Shown: positions 8,199-14,813 of the stretch, one piece after another
Layout of the letters: each line of letters starts with the position of its first letter
How positions within the stretch are numbered: position 1 is the first letter of the stretch
DNA from: an uncultured Clostridium sp.
GTDB taxonomy: Bacteria; Bacillota; Clostridia; Clostridiales; Clostridiaceae
Direction: 5' to 3'
Length of the DNA stretch: 17,128 bases
Assembly (NCBI GenBank): GCA_934746015.1
Contig: CAKVEW010000050.1
Span: 1-17,128, forward strand
Position numbers and translations under genes: made by a program
Notes under the pieces: model-generated
Seen by the model: only the letters and a program-made list of their open reading frames with translations
Told to the model about the DNA's origin: nothing
The model's database searches: none

Positions 8199-8263
8199 AT
8201 TATCAAATTGAAAAATTCTTCTCAAATCGATAATGATTATATTCTTTACCCGTCTAAGTAATC
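8199..8263 (-). promoter_or_regulatory. Shared permease leader element, copy 1 (two hairpins)
   Basis: Reading the minus strand: GATTACT, hairpin TTACT-N6-GGTAA (8246-8261), then AGAATA, then a 13-bp imperfect hairpin beginning ATTATCGATTTGA (8222-8234 with 8199-8211), with GAGAA at its loop side. It lies inside the expected transcript, downstream of the sigma-54 promoter, and ends 63 nt before the ATG at 8135. Conserved blocks and spacing match copy 2. In hairpin 1 the closing pair is T-G here and T-A in copy 2, so pairing is kept. The ligand or partner is unknown, and an operator (ATAAT-G-ATTAT at 8230-8240) is an alternative. Confidence 0.5.
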
Positions 8264-8313
8264 GTTTAATTTTTTTCACATAGCTATATGTTTTGAAATT
8301 TAAAATCTAAAAA

Positions 8314-8371
8314 AGTCTTTAAAGTTTCATTTATTACTTAAAGCAATAAATGTGCCAAAACATTAAAGACT
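8314..8371. repeat. Nested inverted repeats enclosing the permease sigma-54 promoter
   Basis: The outer arms AGTCTTTAA (8314-8322) and TTAAAGACT (8363-8371) are exact complements. The inner arms CATTTATT (8328-8335) and AATAAATG (8345-8352) are also exact. The -12 element falls between the inner arms, and the expected transcription start (about 8331) lies within one of them. On the minus strand the outer stem is followed by five more T residues, so it could also act as a weak terminator for transcripts from the debranching gene. Confidence 0.45.
8342..8357 (-). promoter_or_regulatory. Sigma-54 (-24/-12) promoter of the permease operon
   Basis: The minus strand reads TGGCAC-ATTTA-TTGCT with exact -24/-12 spacing. 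It is nearly the same as the activator promoter (TGGCAC-ATAAA-TTGCT), and both continue TTTAA after TTGC. The expected start is near 8331. The match ties permease expression to the adjacent activator. Confidence 0.85.
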
Positions 8372-8532
8372 CCTTTTTCTATATATTTCTTCATTCTTTA
8401 AAGGTCTTTTTAATTAAAATAATATTAAAATGATAAATAGTACTATTTTAATTCCTTAAAAGACTATTAATACTTTATCTCTATCATATTAATAAAAATT
8501 ATCATTTTGATATTTAAAAATGCTTATTAATA

Positions 8533-10539
8533 CTATTTTTTATCTAAAGTATTATAAACTCTTAAAACTTCTCCTACTCCCCAGGCTTGTGTATAACATC
8601 CTCTACTAGTAGAAGGAAAATCACCATCGAATATTTCTGCTATTCCATTAATACATCCATCTCTCATATGATCTTCAAATACTGATAGCATTTCCTTTGC
8701 TCTAATTTTTGAAGTTTCATTATAATCATTTATCTTTAAATAAGATGTAATAAATGGCCCTATTAAAAAGCTCCAAGTTGTCCCCATGTGATATGCTAAA
8801 TCTCTATTTATAAGAGCTCCTATATATTTACCTTTGTATTCTTTGTCCATAAATGACAAGGATCTTAATCCATAAGTAGAATATAAGTGCTTATAGACTA
8901 TATTAACTACAAGCTTTTCTTTTTCCCTTGATAATATAGAAAATGGTAAAGATACTGCCCATATTTGATTAGGTCTAATTTTATCATCCTTCTCATCTAT
9001 AAGATCATATAAACATTTTTTCTCATTATTCCAGAATTTTTTCTCAAAGTTTATTTTAACCCTTTCTGCTAGTTTGTTATATCCTAAATCTTCTTTATTA
9101 AATTTAATTCTTAATTCATCAATTATACATAGTGCATTATACCAAAGGGCATTTATTTCAACTGGTTTTCCATGCCTTGGTGTTACTACTAAATCTCCCA
9201 CTCTTACATCCATCCAAGTTACTTGATCAAAACCAGAGCCTGCAAATATAAGACCATCTTCATCCATGCCTATGGAAAATAATGTTTTAGTGGAATATGC
9301 CTTGAAAATTTCAACTAATTTATCATATATCTTTTCTTCTATAAACTTGTAATCAGCCTCTTCTCCTGTATATTTCAAATACTTATAAACAGCTTGAAAA
9401 TACCAAAGGGATGCATCTACAGTATTATATAAGGGTTCTGTATTTTCATCTGGAAATAGATTCGGAACTAATCCATTTCTTATGTACTTTGCAAAGGATT
9501 CTAATATTTCTCTAGCATCCTCATATCTCTTTGTACATAATACTAATCCCTCAAAGGCAATCATTGTATCTCTTCCCCAGTCAGTAAACCAAGGATATCC
9601 AGCTAATATTGTCTTAAGTCCTGTGCTATTTCTTTTTACAATAAAATGATCTGCAGCTTTAACTAAATTTTTTCCAAAATTATCTTTATATCCTGCTTGT
9701 AAAATTAATTTATTTACTCTATCTTTGTATTCCCTTTCTATTTGAAAGCCATTTTTATTTATTTCTTTTTCAATGGAGCATATAATATACATCCTTTTAA
9801 TTTCCATAGCCTTTATGCTTATATTTATTTCATATGGAGTATAATGATTATCTAGCCCTAAAAATCCTGTTCTATTTTCAATATTATAATAATTATTTTC
9901 CTCATATAAATAATTTGGAGTACTCATATCTGTTGGAATTAATCTTCTATCATAAAATTCACCTTCTGAAGATTGAAGAATAATTTTTATATCTTTATTT
10001 TCTTTTGGAATTAATATTAATCTATTATCTAGCAACTCTTCAGTAAATTTTAACTTTGATTTTTCTATTGATTCTCCTGATAATCTATAGTTAAATACAG
10101 GTATTATTTTAAAATTTATATCATCCATACCATTTTTAATTTCATAACAAACAGCTACTGTATTATAACCATAATCCATAGATATAGTTTTTTTAATATG
10201 AACATCTTCAACTCTATAGCCATATTCAGGAATAGAATCAAAGCTAAATCTTTCTAGATATCTCTGACCATTCTTTGAAACATTTATATAATTTTGAGAA
10301 GTCAAATCATAATTTCTATTATCTATACTTATTTCTTCTTCAGTCCTTGTGAAAATTAAATATCTATTTACTGGTGGATTTAAAGATGCTACTAAATAAC
10401 CATGATGAAGTATTGCACTCCCGCCAGCTACTGTTGCATTAGAGAATCCCCCTATACCATTCCCAATAAGCCAATTTAATTCGTTACCTTCATCTATTGT
10501 TTTAAAAGAACCTGGACCATAATTATAAGTTTTATCCAT
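8533..10539 (-). CDS. Glycogen debranching enzyme (amylo-alpha-1,6-glucosidase type, GH133)
   Basis: This cytoplasmic enzyme of storage-polysaccharide breakdown removes alpha-1,6 branches. Its 668 residues comprise a GDE N-terminal domain (about 15-230, with NWLIGNGIGGFSNATVAGG at 22-40) and a C-terminal (alpha/alpha)6 catalytic domain (about 285-665). Recognisable catalytic-domain motifs are AGYPWFTDWGRDTMIAFEGL (313-332), NTVDASLWY (372-380), TWMDVRVGD (441-449), PRHGKPVEINALWYNAL (454-470) and HMGTTWSFLIGPF near residue 600. Length and motif order are those of intact bacterial family members. The start ATG at 10539 follows an AAGGGAG site. It is a single-gene unit and is functionally unrelated to the purine genes beside it. 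Confidence 0.93.
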   Translation of the reverse strand: MDKTYNYGPGSFKTIDEGNELNWLIGNGIGGFSNATVAGGSAILHHGYLVASLNPPVNRYLIFTRTEEEISIDNRNYDLTSQNYINVSKNGQRYLERFSFDSIPEYGYRVEDVHIKKTISMDYGYNTVAVCYEIKNGMDDINFKIIPVFNYRLSGESIEKSKLKFTEELLDNRLILIPKENKDIKIILQSSEGEFYDRRLIPTDMSTPNYLYEENNYYNIENRTGFLGLDNHYTPYEINISIKAMEIKRMYIICSIEKEINKNGFQIEREYKDRVNKLILQAGYKDNFGKNLVKAADHFIVKRNSTGLKTILAGYPWFTDWGRDTMIAFEGLVLCTKRYEDAREILESFAKYIRNGLVPNLFPDENTEPLYNTVDASLWYFQAVYKYLKYTGEEADYKFIEEKIYDKLVEIFKAYSTKTLFSIGMDEDGLIFAGSGFDQVTWMDVRVGDLVVTPRHGKPVEINALWYNALCIIDELRIKFNKEDLGYNKLAERVKINFEKKFWNNEKKCLYDLIDEKDDKIRPNQIWAVSLPFSILSREKEKLVVNIVYKHLYSTYGLRSLSFMDKEYKGKYIGALINRDLAYHMGTTWSFLIGPFITSYLKINDYNETSKIRAKEMLSVFEDHMRDGCINGIAEIFDGDFPSTSRGCYTQAWGVGEVLRVYNTLDKK

Positions 10540-10574
10540 ATTATTCTCTCCCTTATCTCATAGTTAATAGATTA

Positions 10575-10603
10575 ATTATACAATGAAATATTTATTATTT
10601 TAA
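10575..10603 (-). promoter_or_regulatory. Possible sigma-A promoter of the debranching gene
   Basis: A consensus TATAAT (minus strand, 10580-10575) lies 35 nt before the ATG, with only a weak -35 (TTAAAA, 10603-10598) at 17-bp spacing. The region is AT-rich, so this is tentative. Confidence 0.35.
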
Positions 10604-10666
10604 TTGTATAAACTTACAAAAAATTTAGTATCACCATTTATTTATTTTTCATATACTATATTAGCT

Positions 10667-10684
10667 ATTAGCTTTTTAGCTAAT
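10667..10684. repeat. Small perfect hairpin ATTAGCT/AGCTAAT upstream of the debranching gene
   Basis: ATTAGCT (10667-10673) and AGCTAAT (10678-10684) flank a TTTT loop in the gap between the terminator at 10710-10755 and the debranching gene. Its role is unclear; it could be an operator or a chance dyad. Confidence 0.25.
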
Positions 10685-10709
10685 CCATATAAATTCATCT
10701 CCTTCATTA

Positions 10710-10755
10710 ATTATAAAAAAGAATCAAAGCATGGGCTTTGATTCTTTTTTATAAT
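10710..10755. terminator. Strong bidirectional terminator with a 21-bp perfect stem
   Basis: Positions 10710-10730 and 10735-10755 are exact inverted complements with a 4-nt loop. The core is GAATCAAAGC/GCTTTGATTC flanked by A- and T-runs, so it terminates in either direction. The stop codon of the 138-residue gene (10751-10749) lies inside the stem. Confidence 0.92.
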
Positions 10756-11165
10756 ATAGATTCAAATTTAATATTTACTTTTTTAAATGCTACTTCCTTA
10801 GTTAGTTCCAAAGTATTAGGATCAATTTTAATTTTAAATATATATGGACACTTCTCTTGTCTCCATAATTTCATAAACTTTGGCGTAGCAGTTAAACTTG
10901 AATAATATTTTTCCTCAAACTCATCATAAAACTCTAGAAATTCTAATTTACTATATCTATCTATCGATAGATTATCCTTATCTATATTATTTACTATTGG
11001 AACTAAAAACCTTAAAGGAATTTCATAATTAAAATTACCTTTTATTTGTTTACCCTCCATTAATGCTCTTTTTAAAAATTTATATTTATTTAAATCATTA
11101 TCTTTTATATTAATCTTAAAGCTTAACTTATCATTTTTTCCTTTTTGTATCTTGATTTTAATCAT
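10749..11165 (-). CDS. Unrecognised 138-residue protein
   Basis: I do not recognise this family. It is a charged, soluble protein with no signal peptide or membrane segment. The N-terminus is Lys/Asn-rich and probably beta-stranded (MIKIKIQKGKND). An aromatic, acidic stretch follows (EFLEFYDEFEEKYY, about 73-86), then KLWRQEKCPY with a single Cys. It starts 17 nt after the stop of the ArsC-like gene behind an AGGGTGA site, so the two are almost certainly cotranscribed. Its stop codon is embedded in the terminator stem. Coding is supported by the RBS, the operon spacing and the terminator at its end, not by homology. Confidence 0.75.
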   Translation of the reverse strand: MIKIKIQKGKNDKLSFKINIKDNDLNKYKFLKRALMEGKQIKGNFNYEIPLRFLVPIVNNIDKDNLSIDRYSKLEFLEFYDEFEEKYYSSLTATPKFMKLWRQEKCPYIFKIKIDPNTLELTKEVAFKKVNIKFESIL

Positions 11166-11182
11166 TGGTTCACCCTACTTTA

Positions 11183-11521
11183 TTACTCCCATTTATCCCA
11201 AACTTCTTTTTTATATCCCAATGTTGCTAAATTACCATTTCTGACAATTGGAGAGTTAAATAACTTTGGATTATTAAGTAGAATTTCTTCCTTCATTTCT
11301 GAGCTTCTTATTTTATCTAAGTTTAAATTTTTATATTCTTTAGCACTTGTTTTAATAAGCTCATTTATTGTAATATTTCTCTTTATAGAATTAAGTTCTC
11401 CCTTACTTAGTCCCTTTAAATCTATATCTATATATTGAAATTTAATCTTTCTTTCTTTAAAATATCTTTCTGCCTTTTTCGTATCAAAACACTTTTTTCT
11501 TCCAAATATTTGTATATTCAT
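11183..11521 (-). CDS. ArsC/Spx-family thioredoxin-fold protein with a single cysteine
   Basis: This 112-residue protein has the arsenate-reductase-like fold. The N-terminal strand and loop IFGRKKCFDTKKAERYF (5-21) contain Cys11 in the active-site position, followed by FDT in place of the CXXC of Spx. KIKFQYIDI (25-33) and SPIVRNG (90-96), with the cis-proline Pro91, are the usual later landmarks. Members act as thiol reductases or, like Spx and MgsR, bind RNA polymerase; which applies here cannot be told. Arsenate resistance is not supported by the neighbours. The start ATG has AAGGAG 7 nt upstream. It is the first gene of a two-gene unit with the 138-residue protein. Confidence 0.85.
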   Translation of the reverse strand: MNIQIFGRKKCFDTKKAERYFKERKIKFQYIDIDLKGLSKGELNSIKRNITINELIKTSAKEYKNLNLDKIRSSEMKEEILLNNPKLFNSPIVRNGNLATLGYKKEVWDKWE

Positions 11522-11554
11522 TTTTTTCTCCTTTATAATTAAAGTTGCTCATTT

Positions 11555-11563
11555 ATTATATCA
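11555..11563 (-). promoter_or_regulatory. Extended -10 promoter of the ArsC-like operon
   Basis: The minus strand reads TGATATAAT (TGn plus consensus TATAAT), about 33 nt before the ATG. No good -35 is seen at 17 bp, consistent with an extended -10 type. Confidence 0.5.
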
Positions 11564-11591
11564 TAAAAGCCAATTTATTAAGATAATATAT

Positions 11592-11620
11592 TTGCAAAAA
11601 CAATCACTTTTTAATATAAA
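11592..11620 (+). promoter_or_regulatory. Sigma-A promoter of the M50-like gene
   Basis: TTGCAA (11592-11597), a 17-bp spacer, then TATAAA (11615-11620), about 45 nt before the start codon at 11665. Confidence 0.55.
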
Positions 11621-11664
11621 TACAGTATATTAATTACTAAGATTAATATATAGGAAAGATGCTT

Positions 11665-12681
11665 ATGAGTTATGTAATTATAGCTTTTAAAATTTTTATT
11701 ATTGAATACTGTATTTTATTTATTCATGAACTTATTCATTATATAGCTTCTTTAATACTAAGATTTAAAACTACTAGTTTTTATATCATTCCATTTCATT
11801 TGTATAAAGAAAATTCAAAATACAAGTTTAAAGTAGCTTTTTTAGATGATAATTTTATTACTAGTAGATTGCATTTTGATTCAATCAATTTATCTTCAAA
11901 ATTTGAATATAGTATTTTATTAAAGAAGTTAAGAATATACTTTTGGCTAGGTCCGGTTTTTGATTTTCTTATATTTATTACATTGTTTTCTATAGGAGTT
12001 AGTAATATATCCTATTCTTATTTAGCTTTAATTTCTTTAATTCATTTTTCAATTTCTACTTTAAATTTCTTTAATAGTGATGGTAAATATGCAATTGGGT
12101 TAAAGGAAGATAAGAGGATAGCTTTTGATATAATTAGAAATTATTCTATTTGCGGAAATGGAGATGTTTCTTATGCTACAAAAGGTATACTAACAGATAT
12201 GTATATGGAAATTGCAAAAAATATATCTATAGAACCCTTTGATGTAAATGATTTGTGGAATTTTTTAAATAATATTTCCTTCTATACAAACTCATTAATA
12301 AGCTACTTAAATAAAGATATTTTTACTTTAGATTCATCTACAATTGATTTTTTTAATACATTGGAAAAAGATTTTGATGATATAAAAAAATATGACTATA
12401 GACAAGTGGGGAAAACCTCTATTTCTATGCTTTATTATTTAATATATAAAAAAATATTAGATAGTTCCTTCATTCCTACAGAAGAACTTTCTAAGAAAAT
12501 AATTAATGGCCTTCCCCATAATTATTATAAAAATCTTTACAACTTATTTTTTCATAACAAAATTGAAAAGATGGAATATTTATTAAATAAAGAAAATATG
12601 CCTCCTTCTATTTATACAATAGAAGGTACTAGCAAACTTCTTTTAAATTTAGTAAATATATATAATAATAATTTGAAATAA
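11665..12681 (+). CDS. M50-like membrane-embedded zinc metalloprotease
   Basis: This 338-residue protein has the core of a site-2-type intramembrane protease. A first hydrophobic segment carries HELIH (21-25), the HExxH zinc motif. A GP turn (WLGPVFDFL, about 95-103) leads into two further hydrophobic segments. The second ends in NFFNSDG (134-140), matching the NxxPxxxxDG third-ligand motif of M50 proteases but shortened and without the proline. The remaining roughly 190 residues are predicted soluble, helical and Lys/Asn/Asp-rich, with no family I recognise. ATG at 11665 is preferred over ATG at 11659 because AGGAAAG is only 0-1 nt from the latter. It stands alone between divergent and convergent neighbours, so no substrate is suggested by context. 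A degenerate, non-proteolytic homologue is possible. Confidence 0.7.
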   Translation: MSYVIIAFKIFIIEYCILFIHELIHYIASLILRFKTTSFYIIPFHLYKENSKYKFKVAFLDDNFITSRLHFDSINLSSKFEYSILLKKLRIYFWLGPVFDFLIFITLFSIGVSNISYSYLALISLIHFSISTLNFFNSDGKYAIGLKEDKRIAFDIIRNYSICGNGDVSYATKGILTDMYMEIAKNISIEPFDVNDLWNFLNNISFYTNSLISYLNKDIFTLDSSTIDFFNTLEKDFDDIKKYDYRQVGKTSISMLYYLIYKKILDSSFIPTEELSKKIINGLPHNYYKNLYNLFFHNKIEKMEYLLNKENMPPSIYTIEGTSKLLLNLVNIYNNNLK

Positions 12682-12722
12682 AAATATACCTCATGCTGCA
12701 ATAGCACCATGAGGTATATTTT
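12681..12722. terminator. Bidirectional terminator between convergent genes
   Basis: A 15-bp perfect stem (12681-12695 with 12708-12722; core TACCTCATG/CATGAGGTA) has a 12-nt loop and A- and T-rich flanks. It overlaps the last base of the M50-like stop codon and serves both that gene and the minus-strand gene ending at 12734. Confidence 0.88.
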
Positions 12723-12733
12723 AAAGGCAGTTT

Positions 12734-13945
12734 TTAAAGTCTATTTTTAATTTCCTTTACCCAATTTCTAGCTCCATTTACAGTATCCCATGCAGCTTCT
12801 GCATTCCTTACATAATAAATTGCATCTTCTTCTGATCCCAAGCTTTTAAATTCAGGTTGAACTTTTGGAAGTCTTTTTTGCTTAGTAATATAACTAATTA
12901 CAAATGGATTTGAGGCATTTGCAATCCTTAAGGCTCTTTCTGCCTCTTCTAATTTGCCTAATTTAAATAAGTAAAGTGCTTTAGAAAATTTAGTAGCTGA
13001 AAGATAATCATCCTTGAACCTTGATAATATTTCTTCAGTTTCCTTATCTAGGCCTTCTGTAATTAACCAAGAAAGTAATACTCCTCTTATTAATAGTCTA
13101 TCTTCAGGACATAGTCTTAATAAATCTGTAAACTCTTGTATTGCTTCATTTCTTTCATTAATACTCCATAGTAAATTACCTAGTCTATATTTTGCACTAT
13201 AATAAGGTTTAGCTATTTCTGAATCTAAATATTTACCTATAAATTTATCTATGTTTTCTTCACCTATAACTTCTTTAGCAACTTCTACAGCTTTATTAGA
13301 TAATTTTTTTTGCTCATCTTTACTTATAGAATTATCATAGGATAGAATTATATAAGCTTCAGAACATTTATCACTTAGCATTAATGCTTCTTTTGCTAAT
13401 TTAACCTTTTTATTAAAGTTCTTTTGATTCCATGCTTCATTAGCAATTTTATTTGCTTCAAGTAAATTCTTATCTTCTTTAATAACAGGTTCTTCTTGTA
13501 TGTAAGTTTTATTATCTATATCATCATATTTAACTTTTGAATCGGAAATGACCTCACAATTTTTATTTTCCTCTTCATTTTCCTCTTTTAAAGATATTAA
13601 CCATTTTCCCTCATCTATATTTATCATACTTCTTACTTCTTTAGATTTAGAAAGGCCTGTACTACTACTTACATCAAATAGTTTGTAAAAATCTGAAGCC
13701 TTAATATCTATAGTAGATTTATTCGTAAATAACCCATTTATTATACCTATTGAGTGAACAATTCCGCAGGCCCAAGAATTAGCCTTACCCTTATTTAATT
13801 TAGAGTTATCTAATTTAAATATTTCTTCACATAAGTTTTCTGCAAGAAACAAGTATTCTTCATTTAAATTACTTTTACATACCTCTTTAATAATACTTAT
13901 TATTTCTGAACATCTTTCGTTCTTTATCTCTGTTGTTTTTTGCAT
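12734..13945 (-). CDS. DUF6398-type N-terminal domain plus TPR-like repeat protein
   Basis: This is a 403-residue soluble protein of unknown function. Residues about 10-110, including KGKANSWACGIVHSIGIING and VSSSTGLSKSKEVRSMI, resemble the DUF6398 domain as I remember it; the SKSKEVR region looks like a helix-turn-helix. An acidic linker (about 115-150) follows. Residues 160-345 form helical pairs typical of tetratricopeptide-like repeats (KLAKEALMLSDKCSEAYIIL; NEAIQEFTDLLRLCPEDRLL). The tail EDAIYYVRNAEAAWDTVNGA is also common after such repeats. A DNA- or RNA-binding and scaffolding role is possible but unproven. AAGGAG lies 10 nt before the ATG, and a good sigma-A promoter lies upstream. 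Confidence 0.8.
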   Translation of the reverse strand: MQKTTEIKNERCSEIISIIKEVCKSNLNEEYLFLAENLCEEIFKLDNSKLNKGKANSWACGIVHSIGIINGLFTNKSTIDIKASDFYKLFDVSSSTGLSKSKEVRSMINIDEGKWLISLKEENEEENKNCEVISDSKVKYDDIDNKTYIQEEPVIKEDKNLLEANKIANEAWNQKNFNKKVKLAKEALMLSDKCSEAYIILSYDNSISKDEQKKLSNKAVEVAKEVIGEENIDKFIGKYLDSEIAKPYYSAKYRLGNLLWSINERNEAIQEFTDLLRLCPEDRLLIRGVLLSWLITEGLDKETEEILSRFKDDYLSATKFSKALYLFKLGKLEEAERALRIANASNPFVISYITKQKRLPKVQPEFKSLGSEEDAIYYVRNAEAAWDTVNGARNWVKEIKNRL

Positions 13946-14010
13946 TACTTATTTTCTCCTTTTTTATGGTATTTAGACTTTAATAAATCATGTTTAAGCC
14001 GATGTTTTAT

Positions 14011-14039
14011 ATTATATGATATTTACATCTATTTTTCAA
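14011..14039 (-). promoter_or_regulatory. Sigma-A promoter of the DUF6398/TPR gene
   Basis: On the minus strand TTGAAA (14039-14034), a 17-bp spacer and TATAAT (14016-14011), about 65 nt before the ATG. Confidence 0.7.
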
Positions 14040-14077
14040 ACATTACTGAAAACATATTTAAAATTCCTTATTTTTAT

Positions 14078-14096
14078 GTAAATTGTAACAGTTTAC
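14078..14096. promoter_or_regulatory. 19-bp dyad over the -35 of the GerM-lipoprotein promoter
   Basis: GTAAATTGT-A-ACAGTTTAC is a 9-1-9 inverted repeat with one mismatch pair. It contains the -35 box TTGTAA, so a protein bound here would be expected to repress. No regulator is identified. Confidence 0.4.
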
Positions 14097-14111
14097 TTAT
14101 TATGTTATAAT
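14083..14111 (+). promoter_or_regulatory. Sigma-A promoter of the GerM lipoprotein operon
   Basis: TTGTAA (14083-14088), a 17-bp spacer and consensus TATAAT (14106-14111), about 50 nt before the ATG. A vegetative-type promoter argues against exclusively sporulation-stage expression. Confidence 0.7.
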
Positions 14112-14162
14112 AAGCCTATTAATATCACATTAAATTAATTTACTTTAAAAGGAGGAGTTTAT

Positions 14163-14792
14163 ATGAAAAAAAGTTTATTAGCAATATCATTATCATTACT
14201 TATACCAGTTTCTTTAATTTCTTGTTCAAAATCATCTGAGGCTGGAACAAATGGAGAAAATAAAGTTAGTAATTCTTCTTCAGTAAATAATAGTACAAGT
14301 TCTGAAAAAGACAATACTAATAATGATAAAAAGGATACTGAAACAGTAGATAAAAATGATACTGAAAAGCAAGAAAATGCTAAGATATATTACTATGATG
14401 CAATATCAGATAAAATTGTCTACATAAATTCAACTATAAAAGTTACTGGTGATAATTCATCAAATCTTTTAGTTGATGAATTAAAGAAATCACCAAATGA
14501 TGAAATACCACCTTCACTTTCTAGTGAAATAACTTTAAATTCTTCAAATTTAGATAAGGATAAATCTACAATTACTTTAGACTTTTCTTCAAATTTTGTA
14601 AGTGCACAAAATCTAGGTGGTGGTGCTGAATCTAGTATAATTACTGCAATAGCTAATACTTTTGGTGACTATTTTAATGTTGAAAATGTAGTAATAACTC
14701 TAGATGGTAAGCCTTATTCATCAGGTCACATTCTAATGAATGATGGAGAGGCTTTTAAAGTAAATTTAGAAGATGCTATAGAATTAAAATAA
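14163..14792 (+). CDS. GerM-domain lipoprotein
   Basis: This exported lipoprotein of 209 residues has a signal peptide (1-20) ending in the lipobox LIS-C, with Cys21 as the lipidated residue. A Ser/Asn/Lys/Asp/Glu-rich linker follows (22-78). The folded domain (about 80-205) contains KIYYYDAISDKIVYI, STITLDFSSNF and VVITLDGKPY, typical of the GerM (GerMN) domain. B. subtilis GerM acts in spore formation and germination. Clostridial relatives are often simply envelope proteins, so a cell-wall role is the safer inference. AAAGGAGGAG lies just before the ATG. A 59-residue zinc-finger protein follows after 21 nt and is probably cotranscribed. Confidence 0.87.
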   Translation: MKKSLLAISLSLLIPVSLISCSKSSEAGTNGENKVSNSSSVNNSTSSEKDNTNNDKKDTETVDKNDTEKQENAKIYYYDAISDKIVYINSTIKVTGDNSSNLLVDELKKSPNDEIPPSLSSEITLNSSNLDKDKSTITLDFSSNFVSAQNLGGGAESSIITAIANTFGDYFNVENVVITLDGKPYSSGHILMNDGEAFKVNLEDAIELK

Positions 14793-14813
14793 TAAACGGA
14801 GGATTAAAATTAC

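Larger units (their letters stand above)
5284..8263 (-). repeat. Tandem duplication of a permease gene with its leader
   Basis: Two head-to-tail units (6780-8263 and 5284-6759) each contain a two-hairpin leader, a GAGGGGG ribosome binding site and a 451-residue NCS2 permease. The proteins align without gaps at the checked landmarks (QH, E/Q262, QN311) and share long identical blocks such as IIVFAMITMTGIK. Most of the leader outside the hairpins has diverged, so the duplication is not very recent. Confidence 0.75.
8136..8532 (-). other. 397-bp intergenic region carrying the permease control sequences
   Basis: No coding sequence is seen. In minus-strand order the region holds AT-rich sequence after the debranching gene with a 10-bp inverted repeat (8427-8436 with 8499-8508). 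Several CTTTAAAG/TTAAAGAC motifs lie at 8315-8324, 8363-8371 and about 8394-8407. Then come the sigma-54 promoter (8342-8357) and the two-hairpin leader element (8199-8263). No known purine riboswitch core was recognised. The only terminator-like structure after the debranching gene is the nested dyad around the promoter. Confidence 0.6.

Noticed and set aside
8136..8331. Guanine/adenine-type purine riboswitch in the permease leader
   Set aside because: The conserved loop sequences of that aptamer were not found by eye on the minus strand; the hairpins present are of a different kind.
8427..8508. 10-bp inverted repeat AAAATGATAA/TTATCATTTT downstream of the debranching gene as a terminator
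   Set aside because: The arms are 62 bp apart with no GC pairs to stabilise a stem; probably AT-rich coincidence.
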